This document shows, in pieces, positions 1-8,040 of a stretch of 64,000 nucleotides of DNA. The notes under the pieces were generated by a model, which saw nothing but the letters and a program-made list of their open reading frames with translations, was not told where the DNA came from and made no database searches. Source of the DNA: Pedobacter changchengzhani (GTDB taxonomy: Bacteria > Bacteroidota > Bacteroidia > Sphingobacteriales > Sphingobacteriaceae); NCBI RefSeq assembly GCF_004354365.1, contig NZ_SJCY01000002.1, positions 186,001 to 250,000 on the forward strand, in the 5' to 3' direction. The stretch's first letter is position 1; the number at the start of each line of letters is the position of its first letter. The position numbers were made by a program, and so were the translations under genes.

Positions 1-812
1 TAAAAGTTGCCGTTATAGATTTGAATAATGGTGCGCCAAACCAAGGCATGCGCGGCATTCAAGAAATTTTATCCCGTTTTAAAACCGAACATAATATCGA
101 TCTTACTTTTGATATTTTTGATTTAAGACAAAAAGGAGAAATTCCGAGTATTAATTATGACGCCTACATTTCTAGTGGCGGACCAGGAAGCCCGTTGGAA
201 AGTGAAGGCGAAAAATGGGAGAACGATTTCTTCAATCTGTTAGATCAAATTGAAAATTTTAACACCCAAAATAACGAAAAAAAGAAATATGCTTTTCTAA
301 TTTGTCACTCCTTTCAATTGGCATGCCGAAAATATATGTTAGGGAATGTTACCGAAAGACGATCGAATGCTTTTGGAATTTTTCCCATAACCTTAACCGA
401 AGATGGCGAAAAAGATAGTGTTTTTAGTGGCATCACAAATCCTTTCTTTTCTGTTGATAGTAGGGATTGGCAAGTTATAGAACCAGACTTTAATGATTTT
501 GATGAAAAAGGAGCTAAACTTTTAGCAATAGAGAAAGAGCGCAAACATGTTAATTTGGAGCGTTGTATGATGTCTATCCGTTTCACTAACGAAATTATTG
601 GCACTCAATTTCATCCAGAAGCAGACCCTGTGGGCATGAAAATGTATTTACTACAGGAAGATAAAAAGAAAGCCATTACCGATTTACATGGCGAAGCAAA
701 ATACCTCGACATGCTAAATAGTTTAGATGATCCTGCTAGGATTGTACTTACCCAAAGTATTATTTTACCAAATTTTTTAAAACGAGCAGTCGGAAATTTG
801 CTTTCCAAATAG
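1..812 (+). CDS. Class I glutamine amidotransferase-like protein (5' end outside window)
   Basis: The reading frame is open to the left edge: the codons before the first in-frame TTG (position 21) read K-V-A-V-I-D-L-N-N-G, a typical first beta strand, so the true start lies upstream and the gene is 5'-truncated. A GATase1 fold is indicated by SSGGPGSP, the nucleophile elbow ICHSFQ with the catalytic Cys (about residue 95 counted from the TTG), and the GTQFHPEAD His-Glu pair near residue 198. Such domains release ammonia from glutamine for a partner enzyme, or hydrolyse gamma-glutamyl compounds. The ATP-grasp-like gene 70 bp downstream on the same strand is the obvious candidate partner. The substrate is unknown. 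The elbow carries His-Ser instead of the usual Gly-x-Gly-type residues around Cys, so an amidase-like role other than glutaminase is possible. Confidence 0.85.
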   Translation, partial: KVAVIDLNNGAPNQGMRGIQEILSRFKTEHNIDLTFDIFDLRQKGEIPSINYDAYISSGGPGSPLESEGEKWENDFFNLLDQIENFNTQNNEKKKYAFLICHSFQLACRKYMLGNVTERRSNAFGIFPITLTEDGEKDSVFSGITNPFFSVDSRDWQVIEPDFNDFDEKGAKLLAIEKERKHVNLERCMMSIRFTNEIIGTQFHPEADPVGMKMYLLQEDKKKAITDLHGEAKYLDMLNSLDDPARIVLTQSIILPNFLKRAVGNLLSK

Positions 813-882
813 TTGCTTAATTGCATGGCACAGAAGATAAACATCATCTTTATTACTTCGAGATATTATAACCATAAATAGT

Positions 883-2070
883 ATGATACCAGCGTTGCGT
901 GAGAAATACAACCGAGAATTTACGATAGAAAAGTATGAAAATTTTCTAGCTAAGCTTGAGGAAGGTTACTTTGATATCCCATTTAGGGTTGCAGAAACAC
1001 CCATTTTTATTCCAAAAGCACTAAAGGAAAAATTGATCGCTGCTGGCGAAGAAATTATAAAACTAATTAAACAGCCAAATTTTAAAGAGCTTACTCAAAA
1101 ATCCATCCCAGCAAACTGGACTGTACCCAATGAAAATGACCAACCGCACTTTTTAACATTCGATTTCGGTATTTGTAAGGATGAAAACGGAGAGTTGACA
1201 CCGATGCTAATCGAGATGCAGGGTTTCCCTTCGCTGTACGGTTTTCAAGTTCATTTAGCAAATACTTTTAAAAGCTGTTTCAATATTGATGCTTCTGTTA
1301 ACTACTTCCCTAATGGGATGGATGAAGCAAAATATATTGATTTGTTTAAAAAAGTTGTGATTGGAAAGCACCAGCCTCATGAAGTTGCAATAATGGATGT
1401 TGATGCCCTAAATCAAAAAACAGCAATAGATTTTTATGTTACCCAAAAAATGCTAGGTGTTAAAATATTAGCGCTCGAAGACATCAAAAAAGTTGGTAAA
1501 AAGCTATTTTACGAGGAGGATGGAAAGAAAATTCAATTAAAAAGAATTTACAACCGCCTCATTTTCGACGAAGTAGCGAACAACACAACAATTTTTAAAA
1601 ACAGTTTCGATCCACGCGAAGATATTGAGGTAGAATGGGTAACGCATCCAAACTGGTTTTACCGAATTAGCAAATACACTATGCCTTTTTTGAATAGTAA
1701 ATTTGTACCCGAAACACGATTTCTAAATCAAATAGAAACCATCCCGACCGATTTAGAAAACTACGTTTTAAAACCGCTATTCTCTTTTGCCGGCATGGGC
1801 GTTATTATAGAAGTTACAGAAAAAGACATTACAAACATTCCAGACCCAGAAAATTGGATTTTACAACGAAAAGTGAGTTACGAGCCCGCGGTGCAATCGC
1901 CAAGTGGTGGTGTAAAAGCAGAAATTAGAATGATGTATTTATGGGCAGATGGAGAAGAACCGAAACTGTGCATTAATTTAGCACGTTTAAGTAGAGGGAA
2001 AATGATTGGCGTACGCTACAATGCCGATTTTGATTGGGTTGGCGGTACGGTTGGTTTTATGGAAGAATAG
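883..2070 (+). CDS. ATP-grasp-like protein of unknown substrate
   Basis: A 395-aa soluble protein with no signal peptide. I do not recognise a named family. The C-terminal half (about residues 225-390) looks ATP-grasp-like: NYVLKPLFSFAGMGV resembles the ATP-binding Lys and glycine-rich loop, WILQRKV resembles the strand that contacts adenine, and AEIRMMYLW followed by INLARLS is compatible with the metal-binding end of the fold. The N-terminal half contains FDFGICKDENG and LIEMQGFPSLYG. It follows the amidotransferase gene by 70 bp and is probably co-transcribed, so the pair may ligate an amine or ammonia to a carboxylate. The ATG at 883 is the first in-frame start and gives a sensible N-terminus. 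The function is inferred; the match is to the general fold only. Confidence 0.6.
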   Translation: MIPALREKYNREFTIEKYENFLAKLEEGYFDIPFRVAETPIFIPKALKEKLIAAGEEIIKLIKQPNFKELTQKSIPANWTVPNENDQPHFLTFDFGICKDENGELTPMLIEMQGFPSLYGFQVHLANTFKSCFNIDASVNYFPNGMDEAKYIDLFKKVVIGKHQPHEVAIMDVDALNQKTAIDFYVTQKMLGVKILALEDIKKVGKKLFYEEDGKKIQLKRIYNRLIFDEVANNTTIFKNSFDPREDIEVEWVTHPNWFYRISKYTMPFLNSKFVPETRFLNQIETIPTDLENYVLKPLFSFAGMGVIIEVTEKDITNIPDPENWILQRKVSYEPAVQSPSGGVKAEIRMMYLWADGEEPKLCINLARLSRGKMIGVRYNADFDWVGGTVGFMEE

Positions 2071-2077
2071 TTTCGTG

Positions 2078-2167
2078 TTTTAACCACAGAGAAAAAAAGA
2101 GAAAAACAAACTGGCACAAAGAGAACATCTATCTCGGTGTAAAAACTCAGTGCTCTTGGTGGTAAAA
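2078..2167. repeat. REP-like inverted repeat (ACCACAGAG / CTCTTGGTGGT type)
   Basis: The 163-bp gap after the ATP-grasp-like gene holds an imperfect inverted repeat. The left arm is TTTTAACCACAGAG (2078-2091) and the right arm is CTCTTGGTGGTAAAA (2153-2167), separated by purine-rich sequence with repeated AGAGAA and CACAAAGAGAA motifs. This resembles dispersed palindromic repeats often seen between Bacteroidota genes. No second copy occurs in this window, so its repetitive nature is inferred. Confidence 0.5.
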
Positions 2168-2221
2168 AACAGTAAGCAAAACAATTTACATTGAACTGAA
2201 ACCAAAACTAGCAAAGGTTAC

Positions 2222-2229
2222 TATATTTG
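2222..2229 (+). promoter_or_regulatory. Bacteroidota -7 box (TATATTTG) for the Cys-rich peptide/crp pair
   Basis: TATATTTG matches TAnnTTTG exactly. It ends only 4 bp before the ATG at 2234, so transcription would start at or next to the start codon (leaderless or nearly so). I see no convincing -33 TTG at the usual distance. Confidence 0.4.
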
Positions 2230-2233
2230 TGTT

Positions 2234-2395
2234 ATGGATATTCAAACCATATTAGTTTTTTTATTTTTTGCAGCTGCATTGGTTTATGTGGTTCGTTTAG
2301 TATATAAGTCTGTTCAATCTAAAAAAAATGGTTGCAGCAGTGGATGTGGTAAATGCGGTGTAGATTTTTCGAATATAAAAACACCTAAAAGCTAA
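2234..2395 (+). CDS. FeoB-associated Cys-rich membrane protein
   Basis: A 53-aa ORF starting MDIQTILVFLFFAAALVYVV. One N-terminal membrane helix (about residues 4-22) is followed by a basic stretch (RLVYKSVQSKK) and a cysteine cluster, C-SSG-C-GK-C (Cys 34, 38 and 41). This is the architecture of the FeoB-associated Cys-rich membrane protein family, small peptides often found next to ferrous-iron transporters. No feoA or feoB is visible here. The stop codon lies 9 bp before the Crp/Fnr ATG, so the two are almost certainly one transcript. A TATATTTG promoter box sits directly upstream. The peptide may bind a metal through its cysteines; its biochemical role is not established. Confidence 0.75.
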   Translation: MDIQTILVFLFFAAALVYVVRLVYKSVQSKKNGCSSGCGKCGVDFSNIKTPKS

Positions 2396-2404
2396 TCTAG
2401 TGAT

Positions 2405-2989
2405 ATGATTAACGAGTTTAAAAAATATTTAATAGAAAAAATAAAGATAACTGATGAACAGTTTGAAAGTATTTCTTCAGGATTAAAAGTTAAAAAATTC
2501 GATAAAAACCAAATCATACAATATAAAGGCGATCAATTTAAACACGGCTATTTCGTGGGCAAAGGTTTATTGCGTAGTTATTCTATCGATGCAAAAGGCA
2601 AAGAACATATCTTACAGTTTGCACCAGAAAATTGGTTAATATCCGATAGGAACAACATGAATAACGAACCTTCGGAGTTTTTTATTGATGCAATTGAGCA
2701 AACAGAAGCCATTTTAGTACCCAATCATTTTATGGATGATGCAACCGCAAAAGTACCATCGTTACAAGCTATGCATAATAAATTACTTAATAATTCAATT
2801 CGCTTTATGCAGAAAAGAATTAATTTACTGTTAAGTGCAACCGCCGAAGAAAGATATTTAGATTTTATTAAACTTTATCCAAACCTAACTTTAAGGGTGC
2901 CACAATGGATGATTGCTTCCTATTTAGGCATTACGCCAGAATCGCTAAGCAGAGTGAGGAAAGAATTAGCTAACAAACATTTTAGGTAA
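2405..2989 (+). CDS. Crp/Fnr family transcriptional regulator
   Basis: A 194-aa protein with an N-terminal cyclic-nucleotide-binding-type beta barrel (about residues 25-115: FDKNQIIQYKGD, GYFVGKGLLRSY, LQFAPENWLI) and a C-terminal winged helix-turn-helix (about 160-194: VPQWMIASYLGITPESLSRVRKEL). The length suits the short Bacteroidota Crp-like regulators. The canonical cAMP-contact Arg-Ser motif and the Fnr cysteine set are not evident, so the effector is unknown. It is transcribed 9 bp after the Cys-rich membrane peptide, and the yceI gene follows on the same strand with its own promoter, making both candidate targets. Redox or iron sensing is only a guess from the neighbour. Confidence 0.9.
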   Translation: MINEFKKYLIEKIKITDEQFESISSGLKVKKFDKNQIIQYKGDQFKHGYFVGKGLLRSYSIDAKGKEHILQFAPENWLISDRNNMNNEPSEFFIDAIEQTEAILVPNHFMDDATAKVPSLQAMHNKLLNNSIRFMQKRINLLLSATAEERYLDFIKLYPNLTLRVPQWMIASYLGITPESLSRVRKELANKHFR

Positions 2990-3061
2990 TATGCAAATTT
3001 ATCAATTTGTTAAGCATCTAATTAATTAACATACATCAATTTACATTCCACACTGTGCCTA

Positions 3062-3069
3062 TATCTTTG
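3062..3069 (+). promoter_or_regulatory. -7 box TATCTTTG upstream of the YceI gene
   Basis: An exact TAnnTTTG match 34 bp upstream of the YceI ATG. The sequence around the expected -33 position is TTTACATT, a weak match to TTTG. It gives a plausible short leader. Confidence 0.5.
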
Positions 3070-3103
3070 TGTTGTTAATTAAAAAAGCTAAACACAAAAA
3101 ATT

Positions 3104-3634
3104 ATGGCAACTACAAAATGGATATTAGATCCAACCCACAGCGAATTACAATTTAAAGTAAAACACTTAATGATTACTACTGTAACGGGTAGTTTAAAAT
3201 CTTTCTCTGCAACTTTATCTTCTAACGAGGATAATTTTACAAACGCAGAAATTTCGTTCGATGGAGATCTTAATTCAATTGATACTGGAAACACAGATAG
3301 AGATAACCATCTAAAAAGTGCCGACTTCTTTAACGCTGCCGAATTTAATTCAATGTCTTTTAAATCTCAGTCAGTTGAGCAAGATGGCAACGATTTAACC
3401 GTAAAAGGCGATTTAACGATTAAAGGAATAACTAAACCCGTAACATTAGCGATTGAATTCGGCGGTATCGCGACCGATCCTTATGGAAATACAAAAGCTG
3501 GATTTACGCTAAGTGGCAAAATTAACCGTACAGATTTTGGCTTAACGTGGAATGCTGCGTTGGAAACTGGTTGCGTTATGGTAAGCGAAGAAGTTAGAAT
3601 TTTAGGTGAATTACAATTTGTAAAACAAGCTTAA
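3104..3634 (+). CDS. YceI family protein (lipocalin-like, polyisoprenoid binding)
   Basis: A 176-aa protein starting MATTKWILDPTHSELQFKVKH, the hallmark YceI opening (W-x-x-D-x-x-H-S-x-x-x-F-x-V-x-H). Further family signs are GSLKSFSATL, DFFNAAEFNSMSFKS, VKGDLTIKGITKPVTL and GFTLSGKINRTDFGLTW. YceI proteins form an extended antiparallel beta barrel that binds isoprenoid or other amphiphilic chains. There is no signal peptide, so this is the cytoplasmic form common in Bacteroidota rather than the periplasmic E. coli form. It has its own TAnnTTTG promoter after the crp-like gene. The degraded pirin tail follows. The physiological ligand cannot be read from the sequence. Confidence 0.93.
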   Translation: MATTKWILDPTHSELQFKVKHLMITTVTGSLKSFSATLSSNEDNFTNAEISFDGDLNSIDTGNTDRDNHLKSADFFNAAEFNSMSFKSQSVEQDGNDLTVKGDLTIKGITKPVTLAIEFGGIATDPYGNTKAGFTLSGKINRTDFGLTWNAALETGCVMVSEEVRILGELQFVKQA

Positions 3635-3671
3635 TTGCAGCCAGGAATATAGAATAAACAGCAAAGTTTAA

Positions 3672-3767
3672 AGACAGTATGGTCGGTTTTTAACGAATAC
3701 CGAAGAAGAAATAAGAGAAGCGATTGCCGATTACAATCAGGGCAAATTTAGATATCTCGAAGAATAA
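3672..3767 (+). pseudogene. Remnant of a pirin family gene (C-terminal tail only)
   Basis: Between yceI and the next terminator, one frame reads YGRFLTNTEEEIREAIADYNQGKF and ends at TAA 3765-3767. This closely resembles the extreme C-terminus of pirin (YhhW-type) proteins, which typically end with a G-P-F-V-M-N-T-x-E-E-I-x-x-A-x-x-D-Y motif. The frame is closed by a TAA at 3669-3671 and no start codon or cupin core precedes it, so only about 31 codons survive. Pirin genes often sit near YceI genes in Bacteroidota. I read it as a deletion scar. The alternative is a chance short ORF, which the motif match makes unlikely. Confidence 0.6.
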
Positions 3768-3783
3768 TCTGCTAAACACTAAC

Positions 3784-3821
3784 AAAAGCCGATAAGTCAG
3801 TTAAGATTTATCGGCTTTTTT
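3784..3821 (+). terminator. Intrinsic terminator after yceI and the pirin remnant
   Basis: A perfect stem AAAAGCCGATAA / TTATCGGCTTTT with a 12-nt loop, followed by a T-run. It closes the leftmost transcription region before the large GT2 fusion gene. Confidence 0.85.
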
Positions 3822-3898
3822 ATTTTATCAAACATTGTGGTATTCACTCAATCTTCATATAAAATAACCACATTTGTTTACTAAATCAGATTAGAAAA

Positions 3899-6800
3899 AT
3901 GTCCGGAAAACAAATTTTTCAAACCAACAACAAGCGAAGATGGAACACATTTACTTGGGTAAGTCGCTCGTTCTTTTTGGTTTTAATTATAGCCTTAATT
4001 TGCGTTGCCTACACGCTATATTCAGTACAATACCCAATTTTACCGATTATAAATACAACTATTCCGCTAACGGAAAAGAAAATAGCTGAGATGAAAAAAT
4101 CGCAGCTTTACAAAGATTTTCGTGTTCAAAAATCAAAGTTGCAACAAATTAAGCTCGATCGCGAAAAAAGAAATCAAACCCATCGTGGCGATAATAAGCG
4201 TATAAATTTAGCTTTTTACGTAAGCTGGGCCGGGGTTAAAGAAAAATCAATATCCGATTTAAGGCAAAACATTAGCCATTTAGATATGGTTGCCACAGAG
4301 TCTTTCTTTTTAAACGGCGATTCTATTGTAGATAAATCAGATACGCTAGCGCTTTCGGTTATTAAAAAAGCGAAAAAGACTGCCATTGCTGTCGTATCAA
4401 ATTATGGCAAATCAGGTTGGGATGGTAACGCTATAAAAAGATTGCTAAACAATATGCCCGTTCAAAATAAGGCCATATCACAAATGATTATGCTTACCAA
4501 AAAGCATGGTTATAAAGGCATCAATATCGATTTTGAAGAGTTAAACTTAGAAAGTGATGTTCCATTCGTCGCTTTTATGAAAAATCTTTACACTCAGTTT
4601 CACGCCGAGAATTTACTGGTTACGCAAGATATTTCTCCAGAAAATGATGATTATAAGCCTGAAGTGTTGCAACACTACAATGATTACATCATCTTGATGG
4701 CTTACGATCAACATACCGATCAAAGTAACGCCGGTGATATTTCTCACCAAGAATGGGTAGAGGAGAAATTGGATAAAATTTGCAGTAAAATGGATGCCAA
4801 CAAAGTTATTTTGGCATTGGCATGCTATGGATACGACTGGCCGAATGGCAAAGTTGGCAAAAGCATTACTTATGATGATGCAATTATAAATGCCGGCCAC
4901 TACAAAAGCACTATAAATTTCGATAAAGCATCAGCCAATTTAAACTATAAATATAAAGATGAGAACAATATTGAACACCAAGTATATTTTACAGATGCAG
5001 CCACGAATTTTAACCTAATTAGAAAAGCCGATGACTGGGATATTGCTGGAATTGCATTGTGGCGTTTAGGATCTGAAGATAAGCGCCTTTGGCAATTTAT
5101 ATCTGATGATTTAACTTTAGGCGTATTACAAAAAAAACCATTTGATTTAAGCACAATTTCGGTTTTAAAAAATGGAACAAATATAACTTATGTTGGCAAC
5201 GGCGAAATTTTAGATTTAGTTTCTACACCAACACCTGGACAGGTTACGTTCACACTAAATAAATCAAATTTTACGATAGACAACCAGGTTTACAACAAAA
5301 TTCCATCACCTTATGTGATTAAAAGATTTGGCGAAGCAGATAAAAAAATTGCTTTAACTTTTGATGATGGCCCCGATCCGGTTTATACCCCACAAATTAT
5401 CGATATTCTAAAAAAAGAGAAAGTACCAGGTTGTTTCTTTGTAGTAGGCATTATGGCCGAAAAAAACATGGAGTTGTTGAGGCAAGAGTATGATGATGGA
5501 TATGAAATCGGGAACCATACCTTCTTCCATCCAGATATGTCGGCAGTTGGGCCAAATAGAGTTAAATTTGAGTTAAACGCAACACGTAGATTAATAGAAT
5601 GCGTAACCGGCCACAGCACTATTTTATTTAGAGCACCATTTAATGCCGATGCCGAGCCTCAAAATGAATCGGAAATTTTACCTGTTGCACAAAGTAGAAA
5701 AGAAAATTATATAAATATTGGCGAATTTATTGATCCCGAAGATTGGGAACCTGGCAAAACTGCCGATCAAATATATAACGAGGTAGTAAAGCAACAAGAT
5801 AATGGAAACATTCTTCTTTTACACGATGCCGGAGGAAACCGAGAAGCCACAGTAGCCGCATTGCCTCGAATTATCAAACTTTTTAGAGATAAAGGTTATA
5901 CGTTTACAACCGTTGGCGATTTGATGGGCAAAAAAAGGATAGAGGTAATGCCTCTTGCAAATTCTGATGCTAATGGCGGTTTTATAGGCTCTGGCGACTA
6001 CTTTTTTATTAGTTTTTTTTACTATGCGAATATAGTGCTGAATATAATTTTTACCATTGCAATTGTTTTAGCCATACTGCGCACTTTATTTATAGCGTAT
6101 TTAGCCATCCGCCAGAAAAAGCGGTCAGAGAGAAATGCCTATAAACTTGTGCAAAACCCTAATGATAAGGTAAGCATTATTATTCCGGCTTATAATGAAG
6201 AAGTTACGGTTATTCAAACCATTAACAGCTTATTAAAAACTACCTATCCAAACTTCGAATTAATATTTGTTGATGATGGATCGAAAGACAAAACCTTTCA
6301 AATGGTGAGCGAGCAATTTGGCAACCATCCACAAGTTAAGGTATTTAAGAAAGAAAATGGCGGTAAAGCCTCGGCTTTAAATTACGGTATATCAAAAGCT
6401 ACAGCCGAATTTGTTATTTGTATTGATGCAGATACGCAATTAAAAACTGATGCGGTAACTGAACTAATGCGCTATTTTTACAGCCCTAAAATTGCAGCGG
6501 TTGCTGGCACAGTAAAGGTTGGAAATGCGCATAATATAATTACCAAGTGGCAATCTATCGAGTATATTACGGCGCAAAATATGGATAGGCGTGCATTTGA
6601 TCTACTTAATACCATAACCGTAGTTCCTGGTGCTATTGGTGCATTTAGAAAGGATATTGTGTTAGAAGTTGGTGGTTTTACAATTGATACCCTTGCGGAA
6701 GATTGTGATTTAACCATGCGGATTTTAAGAGCAGGCTATAAAGTTAAAAATTGTAGCACTGCAATTGCATACACTGAAGCGCCAGAGACTGTAGAAATGC

Positions 6801-7306
6801 TTTTAAAGCAACGTTTCCGGTGGAGTTTTGGCGTAATGCAAAGCTTTTGGAAAAATAGAAAAACCTTACTAAATAAAAAATATGGTTATTTCGGAATGGT
6901 GGGTATGCCTAATATTTTAATTTATCAGATCATTTTACCACTATTTTCGCCATTGGCAGATTTGTTTATGCTTTTATCGCTAATAAGCGGAATATTCTCG
7001 CTAAGCGCGATTAACAATTTAACGCTAACGGGTTTTAGTGGCATATTAAGCTTGCACAATGGTTTCGGCCAAGTGTTATTTTACTACCTTATTTTTATTA
7101 TTGTAGATATGTTTTTTGCTGCCATTGCGTTTAAAATGGAAAACGAAAAATATAAAAATCTACTCTACCTATTCCCACAACGCTTTTTTTGGCGTCAACT
7201 TATGTATTTAGTTTTATTTAAATCATTTAGAAAAGCACTAAAAGGCGAATTAGAAAGCTGGGGAACACTTAAAAGAACAGGGAATGTGAAAGAGGAAATG
7301 GTTTAG
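3899..7306 (+). CDS. Trifunctional membrane protein: GH18 + NodB polysaccharide deacetylase + processive GT2 glycosyltransferase
   Basis: A 1135-aa protein. An N-terminal membrane helix (about 22-43) is followed by an extracytoplasmic GH18 domain (about 100-400) with GYKGINIDFEELN holding the catalytic acid near residues 213-214. A NodB deacetylase domain follows (about 470-680) with all five motifs: TFDDGPDP (D489/D490), HTFFH (H540/H544), FRAPF, DPEDW and LLLHDAGG. After membrane helices at about 700-735 comes a GT2 domain (from V758) with PAYNEE, FVDDGSKD, IDADTQ, EDCDLTMR and QRFRWS (Q971-W975), the signature of processive synthases such as PgaC, chitin and hyaluronan synthases. Further membrane helices follow at the C-terminus. 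The likely job is to synthesise, export, deacetylate and trim a beta-linked GlcNAc-type exopolysaccharide in a single polypeptide. It stands alone between two terminators. The polymer is inferred. Confidence 0.88.
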   Translation: MSGKQIFQTNNKRRWNTFTWVSRSFFLVLIIALICVAYTLYSVQYPILPIINTTIPLTEKKIAEMKKSQLYKDFRVQKSKLQQIKLDREKRNQTHRGDNKRINLAFYVSWAGVKEKSISDLRQNISHLDMVATESFFLNGDSIVDKSDTLALSVIKKAKKTAIAVVSNYGKSGWDGNAIKRLLNNMPVQNKAISQMIMLTKKHGYKGINIDFEELNLESDVPFVAFMKNLYTQFHAENLLVTQDISPENDDYKPEVLQHYNDYIILMAYDQHTDQSNAGDISHQEWVEEKLDKICSKMDANKVILALACYGYDWPNGKVGKSITYDDAIINAGHYKSTINFDKASANLNYKYKDENNIEHQVYFTDAATNFNLIRKADDWDIAGIALWRLGSEDKRLWQFISDDLTLGVLQKKPFDLSTISVLKNGTNITYVGNGEILDLVSTPTPGQVTFTLNKSNFTIDNQVYNKIPSPYVIKRFGEADKKIALTFDDGPDPVYTPQIIDILKKEKVPGCFFVVGIMAEKNMELLRQEYDDGYEIGNHTFFHPDMSAVGPNRVKFELNATRRLIECVTGHSTILFRAPFNADAEPQNESEILPVAQSRKENYINIGEFIDPEDWEPGKTADQIYNEVVKQQDNGNILLLHDAGGNREATVAALPRIIKLFRDKGYTFTTVGDLMGKKRIEVMPLANSDANGGFIGSGDYFFISFFYYANIVLNIIFTIAIVLAILRTLFIAYLAIRQKKRSERNAYKLVQNPNDKVSIIIPAYNEEVTVIQTINSLLKTTYPNFELIFVDDGSKDKTFQMVSEQFGNHPQVKVFKKENGGKASALNYGISKATAEFVICIDADTQLKTDAVTELMRYFYSPKIAAVAGTVKVGNAHNIITKWQSIEYITAQNMDRRAFDLLNTITVVPGAIGAFRKDIVLEVGGFTIDTLAEDCDLTMRILRAGYKVKNCSTAIAYTEAPETVEMLLKQRFRWSFGVMQSFWKNRKTLLNKKYGYFGMVGMPNILIYQIILPLFSPLADLFMLLSLISGIFSLSAINNLTLTGFSGILSLHNGFGQVLFYYLIFIIVDMFFAAIAFKMENEKYKNLLYLFPQRFFWRQLMYLVLFKSFRKALKGELESWGTLKRTGNVKEEMV

Positions 7307-7328
7307 TTCTTCGTAAAAACACCAAGTT

Positions 7329-7368
7329 AAAAAGCCGAGCTGAAATTAAATTTCAACTCGGCTTTTTT
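7329..7368. terminator. Bidirectional terminator between the GT2 fusion gene and ispF
   Basis: A stem AAAAAGCCGAG / CTCGGCTTTTTT with an inner pairing TGAAATT / AATTTCA. There are A-runs on the left and T-runs on the right, so it can serve both the plus-strand GT2 fusion gene and the converging ispF transcript. Confidence 0.85.
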
Positions 7369-7442
7369 AATAATAACCTTTCGGTTTATTTAAGATATGA
7401 TTAACCGATAATCGTATTTCAAGAAGCTTTACACTTAACGAT

Positions 7443-7922
7443 TTAAATTTTTTCGATCAAACATACTGCATACGCAACCACGCCTTCTTCCCGGCCTATA
7501 AATCCCATCGTTTCATTAGTTGTGGCTTTAATAGAAATATCTTCGGTAGAAATACCAATAGCTTCGGCAATATTTTGTTGCATGGCCTCGATATAAGGAT
7601 TTATTTTCGGGGCTTCTATACATAGCATAGCATCAATATTGCCAACTTGGTAACCCTTCTCTTTTATTAATTTTACGCTTTCTTTTAACAAGATTAAACT
7701 ACTTATACCTTTCCAACGGTCATCGGTATTTTTAAAATGGAAACCAATATCTCTTAAATTGGCAGCACCTAAAAGTGCATCGCAAATGGCATGTAACAGT
7801 ACATCGGCATCAGAATGCCCAAAAGCACCTTTATGATGCCCCAAATCAACTCCACCAATAATGAAAGGATGATTATCTTTTAACTGATGTACATCAAACC
7901 CAAAACCTACTCTTATTTTCAT
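7443..7922 (-). CDS. ispF: 2-C-methyl-D-erythritol 2,4-cyclodiphosphate synthase
   Basis: A 159-aa protein, the normal IspF length. It catalyses the fifth step of the MEP (non-mevalonate) isoprenoid pathway, cyclising CDP-ME-2-phosphate to MEcPP with release of CMP. The N-terminal GFGFDVHQL supplies metal ligands D10 and H12. GHHKGAFGHSDADVLLHAICDALLGAANLRDIG is split by the family signature SDADVLLHA with the third metal ligand. KATTNETMGFIGREEGVVA is the C-terminal nucleotide-binding segment. The active enzyme is a trimer with sites between subunits. It follows porV on the same strand with a 118-bp gap, so it may be co-transcribed or have its own promoter. No other MEP genes are in the window. 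Confidence 0.97.
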   Translation of the reverse strand: MKIRVGFGFDVHQLKDNHPFIIGGVDLGHHKGAFGHSDADVLLHAICDALLGAANLRDIGFHFKNTDDRWKGISSLILLKESVKLIKEKGYQVGNIDAMLCIEAPKINPYIEAMQQNIAEAIGISTEDISIKATTNETMGFIGREEGVVAYAVCLIEKI

Positions 7923-8040
7923 CCGTATAAATTTGCTTTAGTTAAACAAAGACATTAACATTTTCTGCCCATTTCTTCGAAATCGATGATCAAAATGTTT
8001 TTAAGAATAAACGATAAAATTAATGGAATGGTAGTACCGA

